DNA from: Siderastrea siderea
Lineage: Eukaryota > Cnidaria > Anthozoa > Scleractinia > Rhizangiidae
DNA length: 64,000 bases
Reading direction: 5' to 3'
Assembly: GCA_964030785.1 (NCBI GenBank)
Contig: OZ034971.1
Location: 11,460,579-11,524,578 of the forward strand
The notes beneath the pieces are model-generated. The model was not told the DNA's origin. It saw nothing but the letters and a program-made list of their open reading frames with translations, and did not search any database. Below, in pieces: positions 35,903 to 47,053 of this stretch (positions are counted from its first letter, which is position 1; the number at the start of each line of letters is the position of its first letter). Both the position numbers and the translations under genes were made by a program.

Positions 35903-36361
35903 TTGACGTATCCACTACTCTCACAATTTCAGGAATTTCCTGCCCAGGCACTCAGGCCCACTTTGTGGATGAATCTGGACAAGATTTGTTGCAGAGCAGA
36001 TTTTGACTCGCCTTGTGAAATTATTCCAAGCGATTCCACCGTAATCGTTAAAACCACCTGTATATCTCGTCGCGGAAAAACCGTTTCGCGTCACTTAAAT
36101 GGATTGACCGTGAAGGCCTGGGAAAAAGCCACACAGAAACTAGGCAAGGAAAAAGCCACCGGGACTCTACATTCAACCGACAGGTGCTCCTGGTTGGCAA
36201 CAGCCTTCAAGGCACCTATGCATGCCTGCCCTATGTGGAAGTCTGATCAAAAGAGGGCGACGCGTTTGGTATGTGGCCAGCTAAGGAGTTTGCGCAAGGC
36301 TGCAGCTATGTATAGCCAGGAGCCCACAAGGGTTGTGGGCTCCTGGTATAGCTGTGTATAG
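35903..36361 (+). CDS. Unidentified coding-like fragment in the foldback middle domain
   Basis: A 152-codon open frame without its own upstream ATG. An acceptor-like TTTCAG ends at 35930, so it may be an exon starting with EFPAQALRPTLWMNLDKICC. Composition is protein-like, with several cysteines and a basic stretch (SRRGKTVSRH). No family is recognised. The final ~15 codons run into a hairpin (CAGGAGCCCACAAGG / GTTGTGGGCTCCTG) and array sequence, so the true end is earlier. Candidate for a captured host exon or a decayed transposon gene. Confidence 0.3.
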   Translation: MTYPLLSQFQEFPAQALRPTLWMNLDKICCRADFDSPCEIIPSDSTVIVKTTCISRRGKTVSRHLNGLTVKAWEKATQKLGKEKATGTLHSTDRCSWLATAFKAPMHACPMWKSDQKRATRLVCGQLRSLRKAAAMYSQEPTRVVGSWYSCV

Positions 36362-36404
36362 CTATGTATAGCTGTGTATGGCCATATGCAGCTGTGTATA
36401 ATTG

Positions 36405-36446
<42 letters not shown>

Positions 36447-37375
36447 AATAATAATAATAATAATAATATAATAGTAATAACAATGTATTTATTCATCGGA
36501 TGAAAATAGGTATCAGATGTTACAATAGAAATTATTTAAAAAATTATTTATATGCGCAATAGTACAATATATAAATGAACTAAATTAGGAACTAACTAGG
36601 TTATACTTAAAAAGGAATCTATTAAAAAAGCTATCTTTACATTGTAAAACGTTCTGTACTTATAGGAAGGTCTTATACTGGATCTATTTCTACGGCGCTC
36701 CAATGAATCTTTATATCTAGGAAGCAGACTATGTGACGGATGGTCATTACGTTAAAGTTTGTCAAAAAGGCGGCGGTTACGACTTTCCAAGAGCTCAAAG
36801 ATGCTTGTGGCATCTTTTTAAAAAGCTTTGCACAGCGGTGAGGTCAGAAGCACTAGCTGCAAAAACTGAAAGGCCATACAGTATTTTAGGGAGCACAATC
36901 GCATTAAAAACGCTGATCTAATTCGCCCTGTGTGTATCCTTCCTTACACAGGCCTGTAATTATAAATAAACATTTGCTGGCTCGTGAAGCTTTGCCTTAA
37001 CATGCAAGCTAAACTAACAATTACTTTGTATTGTGACTCCCAGTATAGAGATACAACTATACTGCATAATATCATAATGGGCTCCTGGTTATACTGTATA
37101 ACACTGGATAGGCTGTAGGGTTGCCTTTCTTATGCAAGAGTAATTGCATTTACTAGTGTTACAGTGCACACTATTTGCGTGAGTCCAATCCATAAATTTA
37201 ATCAATGCAATGCCCGATACATCAGGTAAATCTCTAGAGATCGTAACTAAGATTGTAGAATCATCTGCATATTTAAATAAAGATATCTCTTCGTGTCCAA
37301 CTATTTCCAAGTCATTCAGGAATAAGTTGAAAAGGTATGGGCCACTAATACTACCCTGAGTTGTACCTTTTTACC
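36405..37375 (-). pseudogene. 5'-truncated LINE (CR1/L2/jockey-like) reverse transcriptase remnant
   Basis: On the minus strand from 37371 the frame reads GTTQGSISGPYLFNLFLNDL, then LFKYADDSTILV, containing the YADD catalytic motif of reverse transcriptase. Downstream, the thumb region (NAIVLPKILYGLSVFAAS) can be followed only across stops. The 3' end has a short AT-rich UTR and a tail of (ATT)n/(ATG)n at 36405-36460, typical of CR1/L2-type elements. It inserted within sequence resembling the 10-bp array (TATAGCTGTG on both sides). Too decayed to be active. Confidence 0.8.
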
Positions 37376-38670
37376 CCTGTATAGCTATGTATAGCTGTGA
37401 GTGTGGAAGCGAACGAAATGAGGGTGGTACATGCACTGTCTGTGAAGAATGTGCTGAAATTTTAGTTTGTGCTAGGGATCAGAGAAACTTACAGATGTTT
37501 TACTTAGAATTTTAAAGCCTTCATTATTCTGGATATCCTGACTAATAATTGCTTAAAAGCTGACTGAGCTAACACAAAATAACAAGCGGTGACCCGTCGT
37601 CACTACATGATTCTAGATTAATTTTCTGAGCGAGCACTGACCAAAAAAGTTGTTTCAAACCGGTTAACTGGGGCAGCTAAATAGACAGGGACCGTGCGGC
37701 CTATTTTAGAGTAGGGGGCTAATTGGTGATCGCTCGTGTAAAGCAGGTGGGGGGAAATCTCACGCAAAAACTTTCTCTTTTCAAGTAATTAGCAATGTAT
37801 CTAGAGCAGCCAAGTGTGATAAAAGTTGTCAGTTAATGCTCCTTGACAGGTTCTTTGGTCGGCTCTACTCGAAAGATGAAACCGGCAAGCTATGAACCTT
37901 ATCGTATTCGCATTTTTAAAGATCTCAACCATGAAAACATTTTCCTTTAAAAAAACTTGTACAAGCAGACCTGTAGAATATTAAATCACTACTGAGTTTA
38001 GTATCATGAAACGTACATTTCTACCAAAGTCAGTCCGTAGCGGCCTAATTAAGGACTGGACGCCTTATTTCTTATCGATAGAACTGAGGAAATGACATCT
38101 TTTGGCAACTATATATCCTAGACGAAACGTTTACATTTGTAGATTAGCTTGATAAAGTAACGGTCCTAATGTATAATGCCCGAACAACACAAGAACAAAA
38201 GTCAACTGAAGTCTAAACTCTTCAACAACAGGAAAGAGTCGATGACAGTACGCGCAGAGTTAATGGCCCGACAAGAGCGAGAGCGACAGTTTCAACTTCC
38301 ATCGATTCAAGTGACTTGAAAAAGTCTGAACAGGTCCAGACTCTTCGAGATTCCCCAAGAGCGCGTGAGAATTTCAAATAATCAAGCCAAATGAAGGAAA
38401 GGCGATTTCAACACGGAGTTGTAGTATTCAGTTCCTGTTTGGTCTAAATTAAAAATTATATTTAACTGGTAAACCGAAAACTGATTAACTCTGAAACAAA
38501 GAAATTGTAAAACTTTTTCATTTATTTTTTAATGGCACCAAAAAAGGGAAAGGGGGTAAAAGCCCCCTCAGCCCACCCCTCGCGCGGTCCCTGATAGAAA
38601 GACCGCAAACAATAAATAAATTATTACAAAGAACAGCAGATTTCAAGAGAAGGGATAGGGAAAACAAACG
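37376..38670. other. Remainder of foldback middle domain, no gene seen
   Basis: After a fragment of array sequence (37377-37400) there is AT-rich sequence without credible frames. I looked for a transposase and saw none. Confidence 0.45.
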
Positions 38671-41600
38671 CAGTGTATAGCTGTGTATAGCCATATATAG
38701 CTGGGTATAGCCACGTATGGCCGTATATATCCATGTATAGCTGTTAATAGCTGTGTATAGCCATGTATGGATGTGTAGAGCTAAGTATACCTCTGTATAG
38801 CCATGTATAGCTGTTTATAGCTATGTATGTCTGTGTATAGCCATGTATAGCTGTGTATAGCCATGTATATCTGTGTATAGCTATGTATAGCTGTATATAG
38901 CGAGGTGTATAGTGTGTATAGTCATGTATAGCTGTGTATAGCTCTATATAGCTGTGTATATTCATTTATACCTCTGTATAGCCATTTATGGCTATGTGTA
39001 GTCGCGTATAGCAATGTATAGCTATTTTTAGCCATGTATAGCCATGTATAGCTGTGTATAGCTATGTATAGCTGTGTATAGTCACGTACAACCATGTATA
39101 GCTGTCTATATCTATGTATGGCCATGTATAGCTGTGTATAGCTGTGTATAGCCAGGTATATCTATGTATAGCTGTGTATAGCTATGTATGGCTATGTATA
39201 TCTGTGTATAGCCATGTATAGCTATGTATAGCTATGTATAGCTATGTATATCTGTGTATAGCCATGTATAGCCATGTATAACCATTTATAGCCATGTATA
39301 GCTGTGTATAGCCATGTATAGCTGTGTACAGCTGTGTTTAGCTATATATGGGTATGTATACCTGTGTATAGCCATGTATAGCTGTGTATGACTGTATACA
39401 GACATGCATGCCCATGTATAGCCATGTATAGCCATGTATATCTGTGTATAGCCATGTATAGCTGTGTATAGCTGTGTATAGTCATGTATATCCATGTATA
39501 GCCATGTATAGCCATGTATAGCTGTGTATAGCCATGTGTAGCTGTGTATAGCTGTGTATAGATATGTATGGCTATGTATATCTGTGTATAGCCATGTATA
39601 TCTGTGTATGGCTGTGTATAGCCATGTATAGCTGTGTATAGCCATGTACAGCTATGTATAGCTGTGTACAGCTATGTATGTCTATGTATAACTGTGTATA
39701 GCCATGTATAGCTATGTATAGCTGTGTATAGCGGTGTATAGCTGTGTATAGCCATGTATAGCCATGTATAGCCATGTATAGTCATGTATAGCCATGTATA
39801 GCTGTGTATAGCTGTGTATAGCTATGTATAGCCGTGTATAGCTGTGTATAGCTATATATGTCTATGTATGGCTATGTATACCTGTGTATAGCCATGTATA
39901 GCTGTGTATAGCCATGTATAGCTATGTATAGCTGTGTATTGCTGTGTATAGCCATGTATAGCTGTGTATAGCCTTGTATAGCTATGTATAGCTGTGTATA
40001 GCCGTGTATAGCTGTGTATAGCTATATATGTCTATGTATGGCTATGTATACCTGTGTATAGCCATGTATAGCTCTGTATAGCCATGTATAGCTATGTATA
40101 GCTGTGTATAGCTGTGTATAGCCATGTATAGCTGTGTATAGCCATGTATAGCTATGTATAGCTGTGTATAGCTGTGTATAGCTATATATGTCTATGTACA
40201 TCTATGTATAGCCATGTATAGCTAGGTATAGCTGTGTAGAGCTATGTATGGCTATGTATATCTGTGTATAGCCATGTATAGCTAGGTATAGCTATGTATA
40301 GCTATGTATACTGTGTATAGCCATGTATAGCCATATATAGTCATGTATAACCATTTATAGCCATGTATAGCTGTGTATAGCCATGTATAGCTGTGTTTAG
40401 CTATGTATGGCTATGTATATCTGTGTATAGCCAGGTATAGCTGTGTATAGCTGTGTATAGTCATGTATAGCTATGTATAGCCATGTATAGCCATGTATAG
40501 CTGTGTATAGCCATGTATAGCTATGTATAGCTGTGTATAGCTATGTATGGCTATGTATATCTGTGTATAGCCATGTATAGCTGTGTATAGCTGTGTATAG
40601 TTATGTACAGCCATGTATAGCCATGTATGGCTGTGTATTGCCATGTATAGCTATGTATAGCTGTGTATACTATGTATGGCTATGTATATCTGTGTATAGC
40701 CATGTATAGCTGTGTATAGCTGTGTATAGTTATGTAGAGCCATGTATAGCCATGTATAGCCATGTATAGCTGTGTATAGCTGTGTATATCAATGTATAGC
40801 CATGTCTAGCCATGTATAGCCATGTCTAGCCATGTATAGCCATGTATAGCTCAGTATAGCGATGTATAGCTGTGTATAGCTGTGTATAGCAATGTATAGC
40901 CATGGATAGTCATGTATAGCCATGTATAGCCATGTATAGCTGTGTATAGCTGTGTATAGCCATGTATAGCTGTGTATATCAATGTATACCCATGTATAGC
41001 CATGAACAGCCATGTATAGCCATGTATAGTCATGTATAGCCATGTATAGCCATGTATAGCTGTGTATAGCTGTGTATAGCTTTGTATGGCTATGTATATC
41101 GTTGTATAGCCATGTATAGCTGTGTATAGCTGTGTATAGTTATGTACAGCCATGTATAGGGATGTATAGCCATGTATAGCTGTGTATAGTTTTGTATAGC
41201 TGTGTATATCAATGTATACCCATGTATAGCCATGTATAGCCATGTATAGCCATGTATAGCTGTGTATAGCCATGTATAGCTGTGTATAGCTGTGTATAGG
41301 TATGTACGGCTATGTATATCTGTGTATAGCCATGTATAGCTGTGTATAGCTGTGTATAGCTATGTACAGCCATGTATAGCCATGTATGGCTGTGTATAGC
41401 CATGTATAGCTATGTATAGCTGTGTATAGCTGTGTATAGCTATGTATGGCTATGTATATCTGTGTATAGCCATGTATAGCTGTGTATAGCTGTGTATAGT
41501 TATGTAGAGCCATGTATAGCCATGTATAGCTGTGTATAGCTGTGTATAGCTGTGTATATCAATGTATACCCATGTATAGCCATGTATAGCCATGTATAGC

Positions 41601-43350
41601 CATGTATAGCTGTGTATAGCCATGTATAGCTGTGTATAGCTGTGTATAGCAATGTATGGCTATGTATATCTGTGTATAGCCATGTATAGCTGTGTATAGC
41701 TGTGTATAGTTATGTACAGGAATGTATATCCATGTATGGCTGTGTATAGCCATGTATAGCTATGTATAGCTGTGTATAGCTGTGTATAGCTATGTATGGC
41801 TATGTATATCTGTGTATAGCCATGTATAGCTGTGTATAGCTGTGTATAGTTATGTAGAGCCATGTATAGCCATGTATAGCCATGTATAGCCATGTATAGC
41901 TGATATAGCTGTGTATAGCAATGTATAGCCATGTACAGCCATGTATACCCATGTATAGCTGTGTATAGCCATGTATAGCTGTGTATAGCCATGTATAGCC
42001 ATGTATAGCTGTGTATGTCTGTGTGTAGCCATGTATAGCTGTGTATAGCCATGTATAGCTATGTATAGCTGTGTATAGCCATGTATAGCTATGTATAGCC
42101 GTGTATAGCTGTGTATAGCTATATATGTCTATGTATGGCTATGTATACCTGTGTATAGCCATGTATAGCTGTGTATAGCCATGTATAGCTATGTATAGCT
42201 GTGTATAGCTGTGTATAGCCATGTATAGCTGTGTATAGCCATGTAAAGCTATGTATAGCTGTGTATAGCTGTGTATAGCTATGTATAGCCGTGTATAGCT
42301 GTGTATAGCTATATATGTCTATGTATGGCTATGTATACCTGTGTATAGCCATGTATAGCTGTGTATAGCCATGTATAGCTATGTATAGCTGTGTATTGCT
42401 GTGTATAGCCATGTATAGCTGTGTATAGCCATGTATAGCTGTGTAGAGCTGTGTTTAGCTATATATGGGTATGTATACCTGTGTATAGCCATGTATAGCT
42501 GTGTATGACTGTATACAGACATGCATGCCCATGTATAGCCATGTATAGCCATGTATAGCTGTGTATAGCTGTGTATAGTCATGTATATCCATGTATAGCC
42601 ATGTATAGCCATGTATAGCTGTGTATAGCCATGTATAGCTATGTATAGCCGTGTATAGCTGTGTATAGCTATATATGTCTATGTATGGCTATGTATACCT
42701 GTGTATAGCCATGTATAGCTGTGTATAGCCATGTATAGCTATGTATAGCTGTGTATAGCTGTGTATAGCCATGTATAGCTGTGTATAGCCATGTATAGCT
42801 ATGTATAGCCATGTATAGCTGTGTATAGCTGTGTATAGTCATGTATATCTATGTATAGCCATGTATAGCCATGTATAGCTGTGTATAGCCATGTATAGCT
42901 ATGTATAGCCGTGTATAGCTGTGTATAGCTATATATGTCTATGTATGGCTATGTATACCTGTGTATAGCCATGTATAGCTGTGTATAGCCATGTATAGCT
43001 ATGTATAGCTGTGTATTGCTGTGTATAGCCATGTATAGCTGTGTATAGCCTTGTATACCTATGTATAGCTGTGTATAGCCGTGTATAGCTGTGTATAGCT
43101 ATATATGTCTATGTATGGCTATGTATACCTGTGTATAGCCATGTATAGCTCTGTATAGTCATGTATAGCTATGTATAGCTGTGTATAGCTGTGTATAGCC
43201 ATGTATAGCTGTGTATAGCCATGTATAGCTATGTATAGCTGTGTATAGCTGTGTATAGCTATATATGTCTATGTACATCTATGTATAGCCATGTATAGCC
43301 ATGTATAGCCATGTATAGCCATGTATAGCTGTGTATAGCTATGTATATTG
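38671..43350 (-). repeat. 10-bp tandem array, right arm (inverse of the left arm)
   Basis: About 465 units of GTGTATAGCT / ATGTATAGCC, the reverse complement of the left-arm unit. Higher-order structure is shorter than in the left arm. For example, TGTGTATATCAATGTATACC recurs at 40971, 41201 and 41551, and the phrase AGCTATATATGTCTATGTAT recurs many times between 39846 and 43265. All tyrosine/isoleucine/histidine-rich frames on the minus strand are by-products. Confidence 0.97.
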
Positions 43351-43498
43351 CTTCCTATGTTTATGCCTATATTGGATTAAGTCAAACCACTATATGATAG
43401 TTACACCACGTATCTACGATTGAGTCATAGGCGCCATTTTGAAAGTGACGGTTGCTCGACGGAAGCAAGATTCATTTAGCTAGCACTTGTTCGTAGTT

Positions 43499-46145
43499 CA
43501 GTGTTCTCACCAGGCCGCGGCCTTGCGGGATTCCCGCAAAAAAAATTGAGATGGCGCACCAAAAGCCAAGAAGATGCGCCCGTTAGGGCGCAGGAGCAAG
43601 CTTCGAGTCAAACGGACTTTTGAATGTTTATGAGTAGTTTAATGGTCAATCGAACACCCCAGCATTTTGCTTGTTCAAATGAATAAAAACATTTATCGAA
43701 AGATTTAAAGCCTTTAATTTTATTGCCTTTACCCTCGTTGGTCACACGTACGTGGTGAAGGTTTGCGTAAGCATCGTTATCAAATCGTAAACATCTTGTC
43801 CGCCATGTTGGATCAGGTAGGTACTTCATGTAACAGACCTTTTGGAGTGCGGGCTCAGATTATTCGTACCGCGTGGTTTTTGTTGACGAACAACAGCTGA
43901 TTACACCATGGCACAGCGAAAATTAGATTGCTTCTTTCGTCCTAAAGTACCCAGGCTTGAGGAAAGAGTACAAGATGATGGAAATTCTGGTGAAGATGAC
44001 GAAGAGGAAAACGTAGCAAATAAAGATCAAGGAGCTGTTCCATCGAAGAAAGAACGTGTGTTCCAGAGTGCATGGCAGTCGAAATACACATGGCTAGCCT
44101 ATGATGCCGATAAGAAAATAATGACATGCAAGATTTGTATTCAGGCAAGGAAGTCAAATGCATTTACCCAGGGAAATTCAAATTTTCGAACAAGCACTTT
44201 GAGTAGACATGCTGCAAGTTCTGATCACCAGGCTGCATTAGTAGGCAAGTCGATGGAAAGCAGTTTTACGAAGGCCATCGAGTCTTCTGTAAAAGCGAAA
44301 GAAAAAGGAGTCGAAGTTGCCCTCAAGAGCATATACTGGCTTGCCAAAGAAGGTATTTCTACACACAAGTACTCGAGTTTGTTGTCATTTCTAGAAATTT
44401 TGGACTGCCCAAATGTTCAAGAACTGCACTGCGGTGCTAATGCCACATATCGTACTGATGTTATTGCTAACGAGTTGCAAGATTCAATTGCTCAGGTTAT
44501 AAGAGAAGACATTGACAAAGAAGCAGAGCAGTCAAGCTGCATCAGCATTCTGGCTGATGAAAGCACTGACATAAGTGTTACTCAAATGCTTGTGGTGTAT
44601 ATGAGACTTATCAGTTTAACTGATTTCAAACCAGTTACTCATTTCCTGACCAATGTTCATGTATTGGATGGCAAGGCAGCAACTGTAACAGAGGCTATTC
44701 TAAAAGCACTGAAAGAAAGGAAAATACCCATCAGCAAGGTTACTGGTTTCGGAAGTGATGGTGCCTCTGCTATGTCTAGCAACAAGGAAGGAGTGGCAGG
44801 AAAGTTAAAGAGACTAAACCCAAATATAATAAGTGTACATTGCATTGCACACAAACTGCAACTTTGTGTTTCTCAAGCTGCAGAGAAAGTCAAGTTCTTA
44901 AAAGAGTTTCAAGAAATGCTTACAAGTATGTTTTACCACTTCAAGAAATCTGCCTTGAGAACTGAGAAGTTAAAGGCTGTACAAGAAGTCTTAAATGAGC
45001 CTCAGTTAAAGTATAAAGAAATTCATCAAGTGAGGTGGTTGTCCTTCTACAAGGCATTGGAAACCCTGTACCTGACTTGGGACTCTCTTGTTACCTACTT
45101 TGAACAGGAAGTGGAAAACAAGCAAGACAAAGATGGAAAACTGAAAGGTTACATCAAGAAACTAACCCAATTTGACTTTGTGGCAACTATCCACATGTTC
45201 ATGGATGTCCTACCACATGTTATGGAACTGACACTCATTTTTCAGAAGAAGGACCTTGACTGCAGCATTGTACCTCCTGCTATCGCAACATGTGTGAATG
45301 AACTGACTAGGTATAAGCTGAACCAAACAAGCCCAGCAAAACCTTCCTTTCTTAAAAAATTTGAAGATGAGGTCAAGTTCAGCAGTGAGAGTCCTCCGAC
45401 CTGCCAGTTCAAATCTCACAAGCTGTCAGCAGGCTCACAATCAAGGGAAAGATTCCAAAAAATCAAAGAGGAATTTCTTGTTAAACTGATAAATAACTTG
45501 AACAAACGCTTCCCAAAGGAAACTCAAGACATCATAACTGCTTGTAGTGTGCTGGCAATGAGGCCTTTATCATTTGTACCAAGCAGCGATCTCCAGACCT
45601 GGGGAAATCAAGAACTGGAGGTCTTGCTAACCCATTTTGATAGGAATCCTGCTGATGGTGAGGGAAGGTTTCTTGATTCTGAAGCAGCAAGGCGTGAATG
45701 GTCACTTGTCAAGCACCTAGTTCTTCAAGAGAAATATCCCCGTGACAACATGGGAACTCTTTGGAGCATCATTTACAAGTTTCACAAGGATTCATTTCCT
45801 AATCTTCTTAAACTTGCTGCTGTGGCATTGACTTTGCCCATTCATACTGCAGACTGTGAAAGGGGTTTTAGCCTTCAAAACAACCTGAAAAACTGTCAGA
45901 GAAATAGGCTCCTATCAGAGAGGTTGGACACACTCATGGTAATTTCAGCAGAAGGGCCACCTTTGCAAGAGTTTCAATTTGAACGTGCTTTGATGAAATG
46001 GAAGGCTGAGAAATCACGAAAGATTTTTTCCACGTCCGTTAAGGACCGCGAGTAACTTTGTCCCTCTAATACTCTTACAGGGCCCCTATTTTTCAGCAGA
46101 GGGGGCCCTGCGACTCCTCAAGGCAAAATCCTGGTGAGAACACTG
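43499..46145 (+). mobile_element. Intact autonomous hAT transposon
   Basis: Perfect 16-bp terminal inverted repeats CAGTGTTCTCACCAGG (43499-43514) and CCTGGTGAGAACACTG (46130-46145), flanked by the 6-bp direct repeat GTAGTT (43493-43498 and 46146-46151). The CAG...CTG termini are typical of hAT. The duplication is 6 bp rather than the usual 8 bp, as in hAT lineages described with 5-6 bp duplications. The element is 2647 bp and carries one uninterrupted transposase gene. It inserted 73 bp outside the right end of the foldback element. Confidence 0.93.
43908..46055 (+). CDS. hAT transposase with N-terminal zinc finger (ZNF862-like)
   Basis: Complete 715-aa intronless frame. Residues ~55-108 form a TTF/BED-like zinc finger (C74, C77, H101, H107; MTCKICIQ ... 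LSRHAASSDH). The RNase H-like core follows, with the acidic motif ILADESTD, then FGSDGASAMSS and SVHCIAHKLQLC. The C-terminal hAT dimerisation region at ~637-682 contains LPIHTADCERGFS and RNRLLSERLDTLMVIS. It catalyses cut-and-paste of the surrounding element in the nucleus. The start lies in good context (CACCATGG) 409 bp inside the left terminus. Vertebrate ZNF862-type genes are domesticated relatives, but the intact flanking TIRs show this copy is still a transposon. No stops or frameshifts. Confidence 0.95.
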   Translation: MAQRKLDCFFRPKVPRLEERVQDDGNSGEDDEEENVANKDQGAVPSKKERVFQSAWQSKYTWLAYDADKKIMTCKICIQARKSNAFTQGNSNFRTSTLSRHAASSDHQAALVGKSMESSFTKAIESSVKAKEKGVEVALKSIYWLAKEGISTHKYSSLLSFLEILDCPNVQELHCGANATYRTDVIANELQDSIAQVIREDIDKEAEQSSCISILADESTDISVTQMLVVYMRLISLTDFKPVTHFLTNVHVLDGKAATVTEAILKALKERKIPISKVTGFGSDGASAMSSNKEGVAGKLKRLNPNIISVHCIAHKLQLCVSQAAEKVKFLKEFQEMLTSMFYHFKKSALRTEKLKAVQEVLNEPQLKYKEIHQVRWLSFYKALETLYLTWDSLVTYFEQEVENKQDKDGKLKGYIKKLTQFDFVATIHMFMDVLPHVMELTLIFQKKDLDCSIVPPAIATCVNELTRYKLNQTSPAKPSFLKKFEDEVKFSSESPPTCQFKSHKLSAGSQSRERFQKIKEEFLVKLINNLNKRFPKETQDIITACSVLAMRPLSFVPSSDLQTWGNQELEVLLTHFDRNPADGEGRFLDSEAARREWSLVKHLVLQEKYPRDNMGTLWSIIYKFHKDSFPNLLKLAAVALTLPIHTADCERGFSLQNNLKNCQRNRLLSERLDTLMVISAEGPPLQEFQFERALMKWKAEKSRKIFSTSVKDRE

Positions 46146-47053
46146 GTAGTTTGAGAACAAAAAAGCATCTCTCAAGTTAAAACAAAGGTGGATGATTGCA
46201 TCTTTTGCATTGGATTACGTGCCGAGAAATGTTTTCGAGCCTTGCATGTGGATTTTTGGATCGAAGTGAACAAATGAAATCAAAGTTGTGAACATAAGCT
46301 TAAGTTCTTATTAACAACAGTGGATCAACGACTGTTTTGGCAGGTTGTGGAATTCGCAAAAGGCCAAACGTAGGAAATATGGACGTTTTGCCGGTAAGCT
46401 TAAGCTTGGAACTTCAATTTACTCTCAGCCTAAAGGCTTCCCTTCCAGTTTGTCATTCAAAGGAGATGTTACTAGCTAGGAAGCTTAAGGTGAATTCAAA
46501 AGGGTAGCTGTAAAGCTGTATGCCTGCATCTTCGTGTTCAGTTCTTTTGACACTGTTTAGTTGCAATAATTGTTAGCAATATAAAGTCTGGGGATTGCCA
46601 TTTAAAACTGTAGCATTTAAATGTAAAGAGTTCAACAATTCTTTAGTGAAAATATTCTTGTTTGAAAGATATTATTGGAAGGTAAACAATCTTAAATGAC
46701 CTCCATGTTTTAGCCTTTTTTTACTCGATGAAAACTAATTTACGTTGCAAGAAAATGGAATGATATCATTGTGTTTTTGTAACAATGTTTTATAGGCTGT
46801 TGGAAACTATGTTGTTGTTGACCACATCTAAGGGCCTGTTTCTCTGCAGATGTCAAGCATTTGAGAAAATGGATGATACCATGTTTGACTAAAAGTCATT
46901 CCTTTTTTTTATTAATTGGCTGTGGTGGTCATTTAGGGATTGTGTTCATGCATGTAGGTGCAAGTTCAAGAAGCCAACTTTGACTTTTGGTGGATGTCAA
47001 TTCATGAAAGCTGTGTTGGTAATATGATGAACAATTTTACCAGTCCTTATACT
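46146..47053. other. Gene-free stretch after the hAT element
   Basis: AT-rich unique-looking sequence with no convincing frame. It continues the sequence interrupted at 43498 by the hAT insertion. Confidence 0.4.

Larger units (their letters stand above)
30874..43418. mobile_element. 12.5-kb foldback element with tandem-array terminal repeats
   Basis: Termini are GGTAGGTACGTGGTGTAAC on the left and the inverse of CGTAGATACGTGGTGTAAC on the right. The match continues for ~70 bp (CTATCATATAGTGG, TTTGACTTAATCCAATATAGG) before entering arrays of a 10-bp unit in opposite orientation. The element is flanked by perfect 8-bp direct repeats ATTGAGTC (30866-30873 and 43419-43426). Arms are 30874-34560 and 38671-43418, with a middle domain of ~4.1 kb. 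This is the architecture of Drosophila FB elements (P superfamily). No transposase is visible in the middle domain, which contains a MITE, a minisatellite, an unidentified frame and a LINE remnant. The superfamily remains open; hAT elements also make 8-bp duplications. Confidence 0.82.

Noticed and set aside
36733..36921. Plus-strand 62-aa frame
   Set aside because: Antisense of the LINE reverse transcriptase thumb region readable on the minus strand.
30945..43350. CRISPR-like or centromeric satellite interpretation of the 10-bp arrays
   Set aside because: Repeats are contiguous with no spacers, and the two arrays are mirror images with shared end sequences and an 8-bp flanking duplication, which fits a foldback element better.
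43491..46153. Perfect 8-bp target duplication for the hAT element
   Set aside because: The eight bases on each side are TCGTAGTT and GTAGTTTG; only the 6-bp GTAGTT directly abutting both ends is shared, so a 6-bp duplication is reported.
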